DNA of 64,000 bases from Mesorhizobium plurifarium (GTDB lineage Bacteria; Pseudomonadota; Alphaproteobacteria; Rhizobiales; Rhizobiaceae), in assembly GCA_000824785.1 (NCBI GenBank), contig CCNB01000019.1, forward strand, positions 99,549-163,548, in the 5' to 3' direction. This document shows positions 8,971 to 17,266 of this stretch, one piece after another (position 1 is the first letter of the stretch; each line of letters begins with the position of its first letter). The translations under genes were made by a program, and so were the position numbers. A model generated the notes under the pieces. It was not told where the DNA came from and made no database searches. It saw only the letters and a list, made by a program, of their open reading frames with translations.

Positions 8971-10296
8971 ATGCGCGCGCCGCTGCAGCAAATCGAGACG
9001 TCCGGCGAACTGCCGCAATCCGCCGATGCGGTGGTGATCGGCGGCGGCATCGTCGGCGTCTTCGCGGCCTATTATCTGGCAAGACGCGGCATGCAGGTCG
9101 CGCTTGTCGAGAAGGGACGCATCGGCGCCGAGCAATCCAGCAGGAACTGGGGTTGGTGCCGCCAGCAAAACCGCGACGCCCGCGAGCTGCCGATGGCGAC
9201 CCGAAGCCTCGATCTGTGGGAGCGCTTTGCCGCGGAAACCGGCGAGGACACGGGCTTCCGCCGCTGCGGGCTGCTCTATCTCAGCAATGACGAGGCGGAA
9301 TTGGCCGGCTGGGCGCGCTGGCGCGACTTCGCCAGAACGGCGGGCGTCACTACGCACATGCTCGACGGCGCCGAGGCCGGCGAACGGGGGCGCGCTACCG
9401 GCCGCCCCTGGAAGGGCGGCGTCTTCTCGCCGACCGACGGCACGGCCGATCCGTCGCGGGCGGCGCCCGCGGTCGCCCGCGCCATCCTCAAGCTCGGCGG
9501 CAGCGTGCACCAGAATTGCGCTGCGCGCGGCATCGAGACCGAGGGCGGCCGTCTGAGCGGCTTGGTCACGGAAAGCGGGACGATCCGGACGAAGGCGGCG
9601 GTGCTGGCGGGCGGCGCCTGGGCCTCCTCCTTTTGCCGTCAGTTCGGCTTCCGCTTTCCGCAGGCCTCGATCCGCTCCTCCATCCTGTCCGTCTCGCCCG
9701 GCGCGGACGGCCTGCCGGATGCGCTGCACACGGCACGGATCTCGGCCACGCGTCGCGGCGACGGCGGCTACACGCTCGCGATCAGCGGCCGAGGACGCGT
9801 GGACGTGACGCCGCAGCAGCTGCGCTTCTCTCCGCAGTTCCTGCCGATGTTCTTGAAGCGGTGGCGCAGCCTCGCGCCCGGCGGGCTGCAGGGCGTGCGC
9901 TCCGGCCACGAAACGCTGCAACGCTGGCGGCTCGACCGGCAGACGCCGATGGAGCGGATGCGCATCCTCGATCCGGTCCCGGATCGGGCGACCATCCGCC
10001 TGACCCATGCCCGCGCGCTCGAGCTGCTGCCGGCGCTGCGCCGGACCAGGATCAGCGCGGCCTGGGCGGGCTACATCGACAGCACGCCGGACGGCGTGCC
10101 CGCCATCGGCGAGATACCGAACATCCCAGGTTTCTTCCTGGCTGCCGGCTTCTCGGGACACGGCTTCGGCATTGGACCCGGCGCCGGACACCTCGTCGCC
10201 GATCTGGTCACCGGATCGGAACCGATCGTCGAGCCGGAATCCTACGATCCAAGGCGCTTCGACGCCTCGGCCTGGGGCAAGGTCGCCGACTTCTAG
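8971..10296 (+). CDS. FAD-dependent oxidoreductase, DAO family (DadA/HcnC-like)
   Basis: A 441-aa flavoprotein likely to oxidise an amino acid or secondary amine. The Rossmann FAD motif is AVVIGGGIVGVFAAYYLARRG near residues 18-38, followed by SSRNWGWCRQQNRD, typical of DadA-like dehydrogenases. The C-terminus has GYIDSTPDGVPAIGEI and AAGFSGHGFGIGPGAG, the second FAD-contact region. ATG 8971 has GGTGGAGAG immediately upstream; in-frame sequence before it belongs to the antisense of the Lrp gene. Its TAG stop lies inside the terminal inverted repeat of the palindromic element that follows. It may act alone or as the third subunit with the dehydrogenase encoded at 10425-12085; the substrate is unknown. 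Confidence 0.88.
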   Translation: MRAPLQQIETSGELPQSADAVVIGGGIVGVFAAYYLARRGMQVALVEKGRIGAEQSSRNWGWCRQQNRDARELPMATRSLDLWERFAAETGEDTGFRRCGLLYLSNDEAELAGWARWRDFARTAGVTTHMLDGAEAGERGRATGRPWKGGVFSPTDGTADPSRAAPAVARAILKLGGSVHQNCAARGIETEGGRLSGLVTESGTIRTKAAVLAGGAWASSFCRQFGFRFPQASIRSSILSVSPGADGLPDALHTARISATRRGDGGYTLAISGRGRVDVTPQQLRFSPQFLPMFLKRWRSLAPGGLQGVRSGHETLQRWRLDRQTPMERMRILDPVPDRATIRLTHARALELLPALRRTRISAAWAGYIDSTPDGVPAIGEIPNIPGFFLAAGFSGHGFGIGPGAGHLVADLVTGSEPIVEPESYDPRRFDASAWGKVADF

Positions 10297-10398
10297 AGCA
10301 GTTCCAGGAAAAGTGTGTGACGGTTTTCCGTCCGGAATTGCGTAAAAACAAAGAGATAGAGCGGTTCGCTGTTTCCTCGAAACGGTGAAACGCTCTAG
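10293..10398. repeat. palindromic intergenic repeat element (RIME-like)
   Basis: A 106-bp element bounded by perfect terminal repeats CTAGAGC (10293-10299) and GCTCTAG (10392-10398). An inner imperfect hairpin pairs GAGCGGTTCGCTGTTTCC with AAACGGTGAAACGCTC (10361-10396). I recognise this sequence type as a dispersed intergenic repeat of Mesorhizobium and related genomes; this is from memory, not a search. It sits between two convergent genes and supplies the stop codon of the upstream one. Confidence 0.75.
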
Positions 10399-10424
10399 CA
10401 CCAAGCGTAGCTTTCGCGGTCGCA

Positions 10425-11786
10425 TCAGCCCTCCCGAAGATAGGCGCCGATCGGCGCCGGCCGGACAGGGGCCTGCCCGCGAAAGCGGCCGACCGCTTCC
10501 GGTGTACAGCCGGCTTGCGCCGCGACGAGCTCGACGGCGGCCAATTGGCAATAACGCCCCTGGCAACGCCCCATGCCAGCGCGTGAGAGCGACTTCACCC
10601 TGTTGGCCTCGCCGCCGCCGAAACCCGCGCCCTCGCGCACGGCTCCGGCAATCACGTTCTCGCAGCGGCAGACGATCGCGTCGTCGGGAAGTGTCCGCAC
10701 CATGGCAGCCGGCCAGGGAAAGGCGCTGGCCAACCCGCGCGCGAAGCGCTCGAGCCGCGTGAGCTTGCGCAGGTCGGCGCCGACGGAGGGCGCCGGACGC
10801 CCAAGATCGGCAAGGCAGGCCGCCGCGGCAAGACGTCCCGCGATCTCCGCTCCGTCCGCCCCGAGCAGACGGACGCCATCGCCGGCAAGGTAGACTCCGT
10901 TGCCGGCCCGCCCGATCCCGTCGGTCACCGGCAGCCATTGCCGCCATTGCTCGTCATAGATGAAGGCGCATCCCGCCAAGTCGGCCAAATGCGTCTCCGC
11001 CCGCAGGTGCCAGCCCATGCCGATCATGTCGCATGGGGTTAGGTGCTCCCGGCCGCCGGCGTCGCGCCAGAGCAGCGCCGTGACACCGGACGCGTCGGCC
11101 TCGATCCGCTCCAGCTTGACGCCCGCATGATAGCGCCGGCCGAGCCGCGCCCGCAGGGCCAGGCCGCGCAACGCGACGATTGGTCGGGCGGCAAGTCCCC
11201 GGAACCCACGCATCTGCTGGCGCCAGGAAGAAGTGTCCAGCACCGCCGCCACGTCAGCTCCGGCCTTGAGGAGCTGGGCGCCGACCAGCGTCAGCAGAGG
11301 CCCAGATCCGATCAGGACGATCCGCCGCCCGAGGGCGACGCCCTGCGCCTTGAGCGCGATCTGCGCCGCGCCGAGACTGTAGACGCCGGCGTTCTGCCAG
11401 CCGGGAACCGGAGCGATCCGGTCGGATGCGCCGGTGGCAAGGATCAGGCGGTCATAGCCGATCGCCTGCACGCCGCCCTCCCCCAGCACGTGCAGCCGCC
11501 CGTCATGCGCGGCAATCACCGAGCTGCCGGCGCGATAAGTGAGCCGCCCTTCTTCGGCCAGTTGGTCGAAAAGCGCGTGCAGCGCCCGCGCCTTCGCCGC
11601 CTCAGACCCGTAGAGCTCCTCCGGCGGGCGGACGAACCCGGCTGGCGGGCGGCGATAGATCTGCCCGCCGGCGCGATGCCCCTCGTCTATCACCATCGGG
11701 TGAAGCCCGGCCTCCACTAACGTCGCGGCGGCCCTTATGCCGGCAGGGCCGGCGCCCACGATCACGATCCGCGGCGTCCCGCTCAC
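10425..11786 (-). CDS. FAD/NAD(P)-dependent oxidoreductase with BFD-type 2Fe-2S domain (HcnB/OoxA-like)
   Basis: A 453-aa large subunit of a heteromeric amine or opine dehydrogenase. It has an N-terminal dinucleotide motif (IVIVGAGPAGIRAAATLVEAG), a second one mid-protein (RIVLIGSGPLLTLVGAQLL), and a C-terminal Fer2_BFD domain with CRCENV and GMGRCQGRYC supplying four cysteines. The start is GTG 11786: GGAGAG lies about 7 nt upstream, and the codon overlaps the stop of the 2Fe-2S gene (GTGA), so the two are translationally coupled. Octopine/nopaline oxidase and HCN synthase subunits share this architecture. The catalytic DAO-type partner could be encoded at 8971 or 17267. Confidence 0.88.
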   Translation of the reverse strand: MSGTPRIVIVGAGPAGIRAAATLVEAGLHPMVIDEGHRAGGQIYRRPPAGFVRPPEELYGSEAAKARALHALFDQLAEEGRLTYRAGSSVIAAHDGRLHVLGEGGVQAIGYDRLILATGASDRIAPVPGWQNAGVYSLGAAQIALKAQGVALGRRIVLIGSGPLLTLVGAQLLKAGADVAAVLDTSSWRQQMRGFRGLAARPIVALRGLALRARLGRRYHAGVKLERIEADASGVTALLWRDAGGREHLTPCDMIGMGWHLRAETHLADLAGCAFIYDEQWRQWLPVTDGIGRAGNGVYLAGDGVRLLGADGAEIAGRLAAAACLADLGRPAPSVGADLRKLTRLERFARGLASAFPWPAAMVRTLPDDAIVCRCENVIAGAVREGAGFGGGEANRVKSLSRAGMGRCQGRYCQLAAVELVAAQAGCTPEAVGRFRGQAPVRPAPIGAYLREG

Positions 11787-12085
11787 GGCCAGCTCTCCGG
11801 CGGCGTCGTGCGCAATCGCATGCCGTCGGTGACGGGCGTCGAGCAGGCGCGCAGGCGCGGTCCTTCCTCCTGCCACACCCAGCAGTCCTGGCAGGCACCC
11901 ATCAGGCAAAAGCCGGCGCGCGGTTCAGGCCCGAACTCGGATTTTCGCAGGACGTGGCCCGACGCCAGGATAGCGGTCAGCACGGTGTCGCCCGCCAGCG
12001 CGCCGCGCATCTCGCCGTCAAGAAAAAACCGCTCCTTTGCCCGGGCGCGCTCGGCCAGCCGGACGATGCGGCCTTCCGTGATCAT
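11783..12085 (-). CDS. (2Fe-2S)-binding protein, small subunit (HcnA/SoxA-like)
   Basis: A 100-aa electron-transfer subunit of the heteromeric dehydrogenase. It has the Fer2_4 layout, with cysteines in GFCLMGACQDCWVW and a fourth in LRACST, ligating one 2Fe-2S cluster. Its length matches HcnA-type subunits. The gene overlaps HyuB upstream (ATGA) and the FAD subunit downstream (GTGA), so all three are likely made together. Confidence 0.87.
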   Translation of the reverse strand: MITEGRIVRLAERARAKERFFLDGEMRGALAGDTVLTAILASGHVLRKSEFGPEPRAGFCLMGACQDCWVWQEEGPRLRACSTPVTDGMRLRTTPPESWP

Positions 12086-14076
12086 TCCGCGGCCTCCCGC
12101 TCCGGGCTCGGACGAGGCAGCTCGGGAAACCGTTCGCAGACTGCATCGAAGGCCGCCTGGACGCCCTCCGGCCCCGAACGCCCCTTCATGCGGCGGAAGA
12201 TCTCCGTCTTGGCGAAGAACCGCCAGTGGATCGGCAAGGCGTCCAGCAGCGCATGGAGCCGGTCATAGGCTGCCCGCGTCCACTGCGCTTCGTAGCCTTC
12301 GCGCTCCGGACCGAAATGGAAATGGCCGGTGGGCGATTGCTGCCGCGCGCGCAGCCGCTCTGTCGCCTGTGCGTCGACCTCCCCGCCGCGGATGACGACG
12401 CCATAATCGCGCTCGGCCGAGGCTGCCGAGACGTAGCCGCGACGCACGTCCTGCGCCACCCGCCAAGGCTCGCGCCGATGCGGATCGCCGCGCCCGCCGC
12501 CGCCGGCGGAGCGAATCTCCAGCACGTCGCCGGGCTGCAGCACCGCCGTATCGATGTTGCCCAGCCGACGCTCGTGCTCGGTCCCCGGATTGACGGCCAT
12601 GTCCGACAGGCCGGCCGCCTTGCCGCCCAGCACGCCCCAGGGACGGAAGAAGCTGCGGTCGCGGTTGCGCGCCGTGATCCGGGAGTCGGGGGCGAAGACG
12701 CGGAAGGCCATCTCGGTCGCCAACCCGCCGCGCCAGCGGCCCGCGCCGCCGCTGTCCCTGGCAAGCCCGTACTTCACGAACTCCACCGGCGTCTCGGTCT
12801 CGGTAATCTCAATCGGCGTGTTCTTGAGATAGGCAGCATCGGCGCCCGATCCGTTGGTGCCGTCGCGATGCGGCATCGCGCCGCCGCCGCCCACCACGGG
12901 GTTCACCGCTGCGATGACGCTCCGGCTCGTCCGCTCGTCGACAGTCATGACGTTGACGATGCAGTTGTTGCCGGCCGGAGCCGCGGGCAGCCGCTCCGGC
13001 ACCGCCTGCGAGAAGGCGCCGAAGATGACCGAGCGCAGCCGGGCGCAGGTGAGCGAGCGCATGCCGACGGCAGCGGGATGGACCGGGTTCAGCACCGAAC
13101 CTTGCGGCGTGATGCAGCTGAAGGGCCGCGTAAGGCCGGTATTGAGCAGGAGCTTCGGGTTGAGCGTGTAGAGCACGTAGTAGACGCCGACGAGCAGCAT
13201 GGTGTGGCGCGGGTCGCCGCCCGAGGGCACGTTGAGCGAGGAGCCGAGCTGCGGATCGGAGCCAGTGAAGTCGAGCACCGCTTCGTCGCCCTTGATCGTC
13301 AGCGCCAGCTTCAGCCGGCAGGGATTGGCCTCGACCGAATCCTCGTCGGCATAGTCGGCGAATTCCCATGTGCCGTCGGGCATGGAACGCAGCACGTCGC
13401 GCGCCTGCGCCTCCGCATGGTCGAGCAGCGCGGCGACGCCTTCGATGAAGCCGGCCTTGCCGAACTTCCTAACCATCGCCTGGATCTTGCGCTCGCCGGT
13501 GTTGAGCGCGCCGACCAGTGCCTTGATGTCGCCGATATTGAGGTCGGGCTTGCGCACATTGGTGCCCATTATCCGCAGGATCGCGTCGTCGAAGACGCCT
13601 TCGCGCACCAGCTTCATCGGCGGAAAGCGGATGCCTTCCTGATGAATCTCGGTCAGTGCGCGGCTGAGCGAAGCCGGCACCGCGCCGCCCATATCAGTGT
13701 TGTGGATATGTCCTCCGGTCCAGGCGATGATCTCGCCGTCGACGAAGACCGGCTTCCACAGATGCGTGTCGGGCGCGTGCGTGGCGACATGGCCTGAATA
13801 GGGATCGTTGGTGAAGGCGACGTCGCCCGGTCGATAATCATCCACCATCGCGATCGCGCGGTGATAGGAAAGGCCAGGATACCAGGTGGCGCCGAGTTCC
13901 ATCGGCACGGCGAAGGTCGCGCCCGAGCGGTCCATCAGCATCACCGTGAAGTCCTGCGTTTCCTTGACGAAGGCCGAATGCGCGGTGCGGTGCAGCGTGT
14001 GCGCCATGTTCTCGGCCGCCGCGCGGGCGTGGTTGGCCAGAACCTGAAGGTTTGTACGGTCGAACAACGGCGTCAC
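12082..14076 (-). CDS. hyuB: hydantoinase B / oxoprolinase family protein
   Basis: A 664-aa HyuB-type subunit of an ATP-dependent hydantoinase or 5-oxoprolinase, which opens cyclic amides such as N-methylhydantoin or 5-oxoproline together with HyuA. The N-terminus (NHARAAAENMAHTLHRTAHS) and the blocks FAVPMELGATWYPGLSYH and NDPYSGHVATHAPD are characteristic, as is the late GGAGRWRGG segment. Length fits HyuB plus a C-terminal extension. It overlaps HyuA by 4 nt upstream and the 2Fe-2S gene by 4 nt downstream. The substrate is not determinable, but linkage to an amine dehydrogenase suggests a lactam or hydantoin whose ring-opened product is then oxidised. Confidence 0.92.
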   Translation of the reverse strand: MTPLFDRTNLQVLANHARAAAENMAHTLHRTAHSAFVKETQDFTVMLMDRSGATFAVPMELGATWYPGLSYHRAIAMVDDYRPGDVAFTNDPYSGHVATHAPDTHLWKPVFVDGEIIAWTGGHIHNTDMGGAVPASLSRALTEIHQEGIRFPPMKLVREGVFDDAILRIMGTNVRKPDLNIGDIKALVGALNTGERKIQAMVRKFGKAGFIEGVAALLDHAEAQARDVLRSMPDGTWEFADYADEDSVEANPCRLKLALTIKGDEAVLDFTGSDPQLGSSLNVPSGGDPRHTMLLVGVYYVLYTLNPKLLLNTGLTRPFSCITPQGSVLNPVHPAAVGMRSLTCARLRSVIFGAFSQAVPERLPAAPAGNNCIVNVMTVDERTSRSVIAAVNPVVGGGGAMPHRDGTNGSGADAAYLKNTPIEITETETPVEFVKYGLARDSGGAGRWRGGLATEMAFRVFAPDSRITARNRDRSFFRPWGVLGGKAAGLSDMAVNPGTEHERRLGNIDTAVLQPGDVLEIRSAGGGGRGDPHRREPWRVAQDVRRGYVSAASAERDYGVVIRGGEVDAQATERLRARQQSPTGHFHFGPEREGYEAQWTRAAYDRLHALLDALPIHWRFFAKTEIFRRMKGRSGPEGVQAAFDAVCERFPELPRPSPEREAAE

Positions 14077-16157
14077 TCCGCGAAGGTCAGCAGCAGGTTG
14101 AGATGGCGGTCGACGCGTGCCTCTGTTCCCGCGGGAATAGCAAAGGTGGTGTCTTCCTGCACCACCACGGCGGGCCCGCGGAAGGTGCTGCCGGGCACAA
14201 GCGTCTGCCGGTCGTGCAGATCGACGGTCTCGACGCCCGGGCCTGTGTAGACAGGCAGTCGGCGCGCCGGGAGGGCCGGGGCTTCGATCTCGTCGGTCTC
14301 CGGAAAGGACAGCGCCGGACCCGCGCCTATCGCCGACAGCCGGACATTCACAAGCTCGATCTCGCCCTCCGGATCGTGGAAATCGTAGAGCTGCTCATGC
14401 GTGCGGTGGAAGGCCTGCTCGATCGCGGCCGCATCGCCGTCGGCCAGCCATTCCGGCGAAAGGACGACCTCGATCTCAAAGCTCTGGCCGACATAGCGCA
14501 TGTCGCAGGAGAGGCAGAGTTCTGCGGCCGCATCGTGCCCCTGCGCCGCGAGCCAGCCTCGACCCTCTTGCGCAAGCGCCTCGAAGGCTTCGCGGATCGC
14601 GGGAAGCGATGCGCCCGACAGCGGGCTGAAGATCGTGCGGATGAAGTCACCGCGCAGATCCGCCACAAGCCCGCCCAGCGCCGACACAACGCCCGGGCGA
14701 CGCGGCGCCAGGACGCGCTTCATGCCAAGCTCGCGAGCAAGGAAGGCGCCGAGCATGGGGCCGCCGCCGCCGAACGGCATCAGCGTGAAATCGCGCAAGT
14801 CGACCCCGGCGCGCGAGGCGAGCTTCTCGACCTCGACGAACATCTCCGACACCGCGATGTCGAGGATCGCCTGCGCGGTCTGCTCCACCGGGCGACCGAG
14901 CCGCGCGGCAAGCTCGCCGACCGCGCGATGCGCCAGACCGGTATCGATCCTCAGCTGGCCATAGGCCATCTCGCTGTGACCGAGCCATCCGCACACCACC
15001 ATGGCGTCCGTGACCGTCGCCTGGTCGCCGCCGCGGCCATAGCATGCCGGTCCCGGCGTCGAGCCCGCCGACTCCGGCCCGACGCGCAGCACTCCTTGCG
15101 CGTCGACGCTGGCGATCGAGCCGCCGCCGACGCCGATCGAGCTCACCGACACGGAAGGGATATGGAGCGGAAATTCGCCGATCAGCTCGCCGGTGCCGAA
15201 TTGCGGCTCGCCGCCGATGATGAGCGCGAAGTCGGCCGAGGTCCCGCCGATGTCGAGGGTAAGGACCTTGTCCTCGCCCGCCCGGCGCGCCAGCCACGAG
15301 GCGCCGATGACGCCGGAGGCCGTTCCCGACAACAGCATGTTGACGCAGGCGCGCTTGCCTTCTGCCGCGTTCATCAACCCGCCATTCGACTTGGTCAGCA
15401 TCGGGCGTGCAGGCACGCCGCAGCCCTTCAGCCGCTCTTCCAGCGCCGTCAGGTAGCCCGAGACGCGGGGATGGACATAGCCGTTGAGAATGGCCGTCGA
15501 GCTGCGCTCGTATTCGCGGATGACCGGCCACACCTCGGCGGAGGTGAAGACGAAGAGATCGGGTGCCAGGCGTTCGATTGCCGCTTTTACCAAGGCTTCC
15601 TGCGCGGCGTTGCGCCAGGAATGGAGGAACGACACGATGATGCCCCGCGCTCCTTTCGCTTTCGCAGCCGCGAGCGCGCTTGCCACCGCCGCCATGTCCA
15701 GCGTCCGCGTTTCACCGCCATCGGCGCGCATGCGAGCCGGAATGCCGAAGACCATGTCGCGCGAGATCAGTGGGTCCGGCCGCGAGCAGAACAGCGAATA
15801 CATGTCCGGCATGCGAAGCCGCGCGAGCTCGATCACGTCCTCGAAGCCGGCATTGGTGAACAGGGCGAGCGACGCGCCCTTGCGCTGGATGATGGTGTTG
15901 ATGCCGACAGTCGTGCCGTGCACGAAGCGCGTCATATGCGCAGCGTCAAAGCCTTCGCGCTCCGCCAGGAGGGCAAGGCCCGTCATCAGCTCGGCGCCCG
16001 GATCCTCGGGCGTCGTCAGCACCTTCAGCGAAGCGACCCGGCCGGAACGGGTTTCGAGTGCGCAGAAATCGATGAATGTGCCGCCGATATCGACGCCGAC
16101 CTTCCAGTCGGCTTCGTTCCGCGCCTCATCCGCCGCGCTTGCGACCGCACCGTCCAT
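14073..16157 (-). CDS. hyuA: hydantoinase A / oxoprolinase family protein
   Basis: A 694-aa HyuA-type ATP-dependent subunit. The actin-like ATPase fold shows its two phosphate-binding motifs: VGVDIGGTFIDFCAL near residue 22 and LTLDIGGTSADFALI near residue 300. Between them is FVHGTTVGINTIIQRKGA, and beyond them GVGGGSIASVD, all conserved in HyuA. It is first of the four-gene overlapping run 16157-10425 and lies 89 bp downstream of the LysR gene, with a T-N11-A operator candidate in that gap. With HyuB it would hydrolyse ATP to open a cyclic amide. Confidence 0.93.
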   Translation of the reverse strand: MDGAVASAADEARNEADWKVGVDIGGTFIDFCALETRSGRVASLKVLTTPEDPGAELMTGLALLAEREGFDAAHMTRFVHGTTVGINTIIQRKGASLALFTNAGFEDVIELARLRMPDMYSLFCSRPDPLISRDMVFGIPARMRADGGETRTLDMAAVASALAAAKAKGARGIIVSFLHSWRNAAQEALVKAAIERLAPDLFVFTSAEVWPVIREYERSSTAILNGYVHPRVSGYLTALEERLKGCGVPARPMLTKSNGGLMNAAEGKRACVNMLLSGTASGVIGASWLARRAGEDKVLTLDIGGTSADFALIIGGEPQFGTGELIGEFPLHIPSVSVSSIGVGGGSIASVDAQGVLRVGPESAGSTPGPACYGRGGDQATVTDAMVVCGWLGHSEMAYGQLRIDTGLAHRAVGELAARLGRPVEQTAQAILDIAVSEMFVEVEKLASRAGVDLRDFTLMPFGGGGPMLGAFLARELGMKRVLAPRRPGVVSALGGLVADLRGDFIRTIFSPLSGASLPAIREAFEALAQEGRGWLAAQGHDAAAELCLSCDMRYVGQSFEIEVVLSPEWLADGDAAAIEQAFHRTHEQLYDFHDPEGEIELVNVRLSAIGAGPALSFPETDEIEAPALPARRLPVYTGPGVETVDLHDRQTLVPGSTFRGPAVVVQEDTTFAIPAGTEARVDRHLNLLLTFAE

Positions 16158-16235
16158 GAGCCGTTCTCCCTGTCTGCCAACCGAAAGCTGGCACGGCAGG
16201 AGGGTGCGGGTCCAAGACGTATGATGGGCAAATAT

Positions 16236-16250
16236 ATAAGTCTTGCTTAT
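16236..16250. promoter_or_regulatory. candidate LysR box upstream of hyuA
   Basis: ATAAGTCTTGCTTAT is a perfect ATAAG-N5-CTTAT palindrome containing a T-N11-A core. It differs by only three bases from the box at 17162-17176 in front of the LysR gene itself. It lies 79 nt before the hyuA start and overlaps the last codons of the LysR gene. The match of two sites next to one regulator is seen directly; binding is inferred. Confidence 0.6.
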
Positions 16251-17152
16251 GCCCTGGAGCCTCGCTCGCCCAGGACAATGGAACAGGCCGCGCGGATTTC
16301 ATCGCGCATCATCTCGTCGGCCCGCGAAAGGGCTCGCGCGCGCGAGGTGAGCAGCGCGATCGGAAATTTCGGTCCCGCCGCGAGCGGCCTGACGGCAAGC
16401 CCGGCGAATTGCTGCCACGGCAGCAGCGCGTCGACGAGGGCGATGCCCAGACCGGCCTGGACGAAGCCGACCGCGGAGATGGATGCGTCGATCTCGAGCG
16501 ACGGCGAAAGCGCCGCTCCCTCGGCGCGGGCAGCATGAGCCAGCTCGTCGGCGGGACGGGTGTTTCCGCGATAGGAGATCAACTCTTCCCCGGCAAGATC
16601 GGCGAGCGTCAGCTCGGTCTTCTTCCGCAACGCGTGGCCGGCGGGCAGCAGGCATGCGAAGCCGATGCTGCCGATCACCTCGGCCTCCATGTCGGGAGGC
16701 AGGCGATCGTCCATAGCGACTCCGAGGCTGACATCGCCGGCGCGCAGCATGTCGACGATCGCGGCGATCGGGGCGCTATGCGAACGCAGCAAAATGTCGG
16801 GATGCTGCACCCGGAACCGGGTGAACGCGCGCGGCAGGATCGCCATGGCCGGCGGCGGCGACGCAGCAACCCGCACCAGCCCGGCGCGGCCCAGGCGGAG
16901 ATCGGTGGTCTTGCGGCGCAGCCCGTCAAGCCCTGCCGACAGCCTCTCGGCATCGGGGAAGATCTCGAGCGCGTCTGGGGTCGGCCGCAGCCGGCCCCTG
17001 ACCCGCTCGAACAGGGTGAAGCCGAGCTCGTCCTCGGTGTGGAGCAGGATCTGGCTGAGCGCGGGCTGGGAGATGTTCAGCATCCGCGCCGCGGCGGTCA
17101 CGGTGCCGGCGCGCATGACGGCGATGAACACTTCAAGCTGCCGCGCCCGCAT
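16247..17152 (-). CDS. LysR-family transcriptional regulator of the hyu/dehydrogenase unit
   Basis: A 301-aa LysR-type regulator with N-terminal helix-turn-helix (RQLEVFIAVMRAGTVTAAAR, then NISQPALSQILLHTEDELGF) and an effector domain from about residue 90. I start at ATG 17152, which gives the usual MRARQLEVF opening; further upstream codons run through the operator and into the oxidase promoter. It stands at the head of the minus-strand hyuA-hyuB-dehydrogenase genes and is divergent from the DAO oxidase at 17267. A palindromic box 10 nt upstream of its start suggests autoregulation. Confidence 0.92.
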   Translation of the reverse strand: MRARQLEVFIAVMRAGTVTAAARMLNISQPALSQILLHTEDELGFTLFERVRGRLRPTPDALEIFPDAERLSAGLDGLRRKTTDLRLGRAGLVRVAASPPPAMAILPRAFTRFRVQHPDILLRSHSAPIAAIVDMLRAGDVSLGVAMDDRLPPDMEAEVIGSIGFACLLPAGHALRKKTELTLADLAGEELISYRGNTRPADELAHAARAEGAALSPSLEIDASISAVGFVQAGLGIALVDALLPWQQFAGLAVRPLAAGPKFPIALLTSRARALSRADEMMRDEIRAACSIVLGERGSRA

Positions 17153-17161
17153 TGCAACTCC

Positions 17162-17176
17162 ATAGGTCAAGCTTAT
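17162..17176. promoter_or_regulatory. candidate LysR box in divergent LysR/oxidase promoter
   Basis: ATAGGTCAAGCTTAT, also with a T-N11-A core, matches the hyuA-proximal box at 16236-16250 at 12 of 15 positions. It is 10-24 nt before the LysR start and about 90 nt before the oxidase start, the usual place for a LysR autorepression and divergent activation site. Confidence 0.6.
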
Positions 17177-17266
17177 GGCTCTCGTCCGAACCCATCTTTG
17201 ACGCAATGCCATAGCGCGGACAAGAGTGTCGCGTTCAAGGATCGTCTGCCTATAAAAGGAACGGCT

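Noticed and set aside
12226..13797. 523-codon plus-strand frame opposite hyuB
   Set aside because: Antisense shadow of a well-supported gene, with His/Arg-rich text and no domain.
14052..16538. 828-codon plus-strand frame opposite hyuA
   Set aside because: Antisense shadow; no start signal or motifs, and it opposes a gene with intact ATPase motifs.
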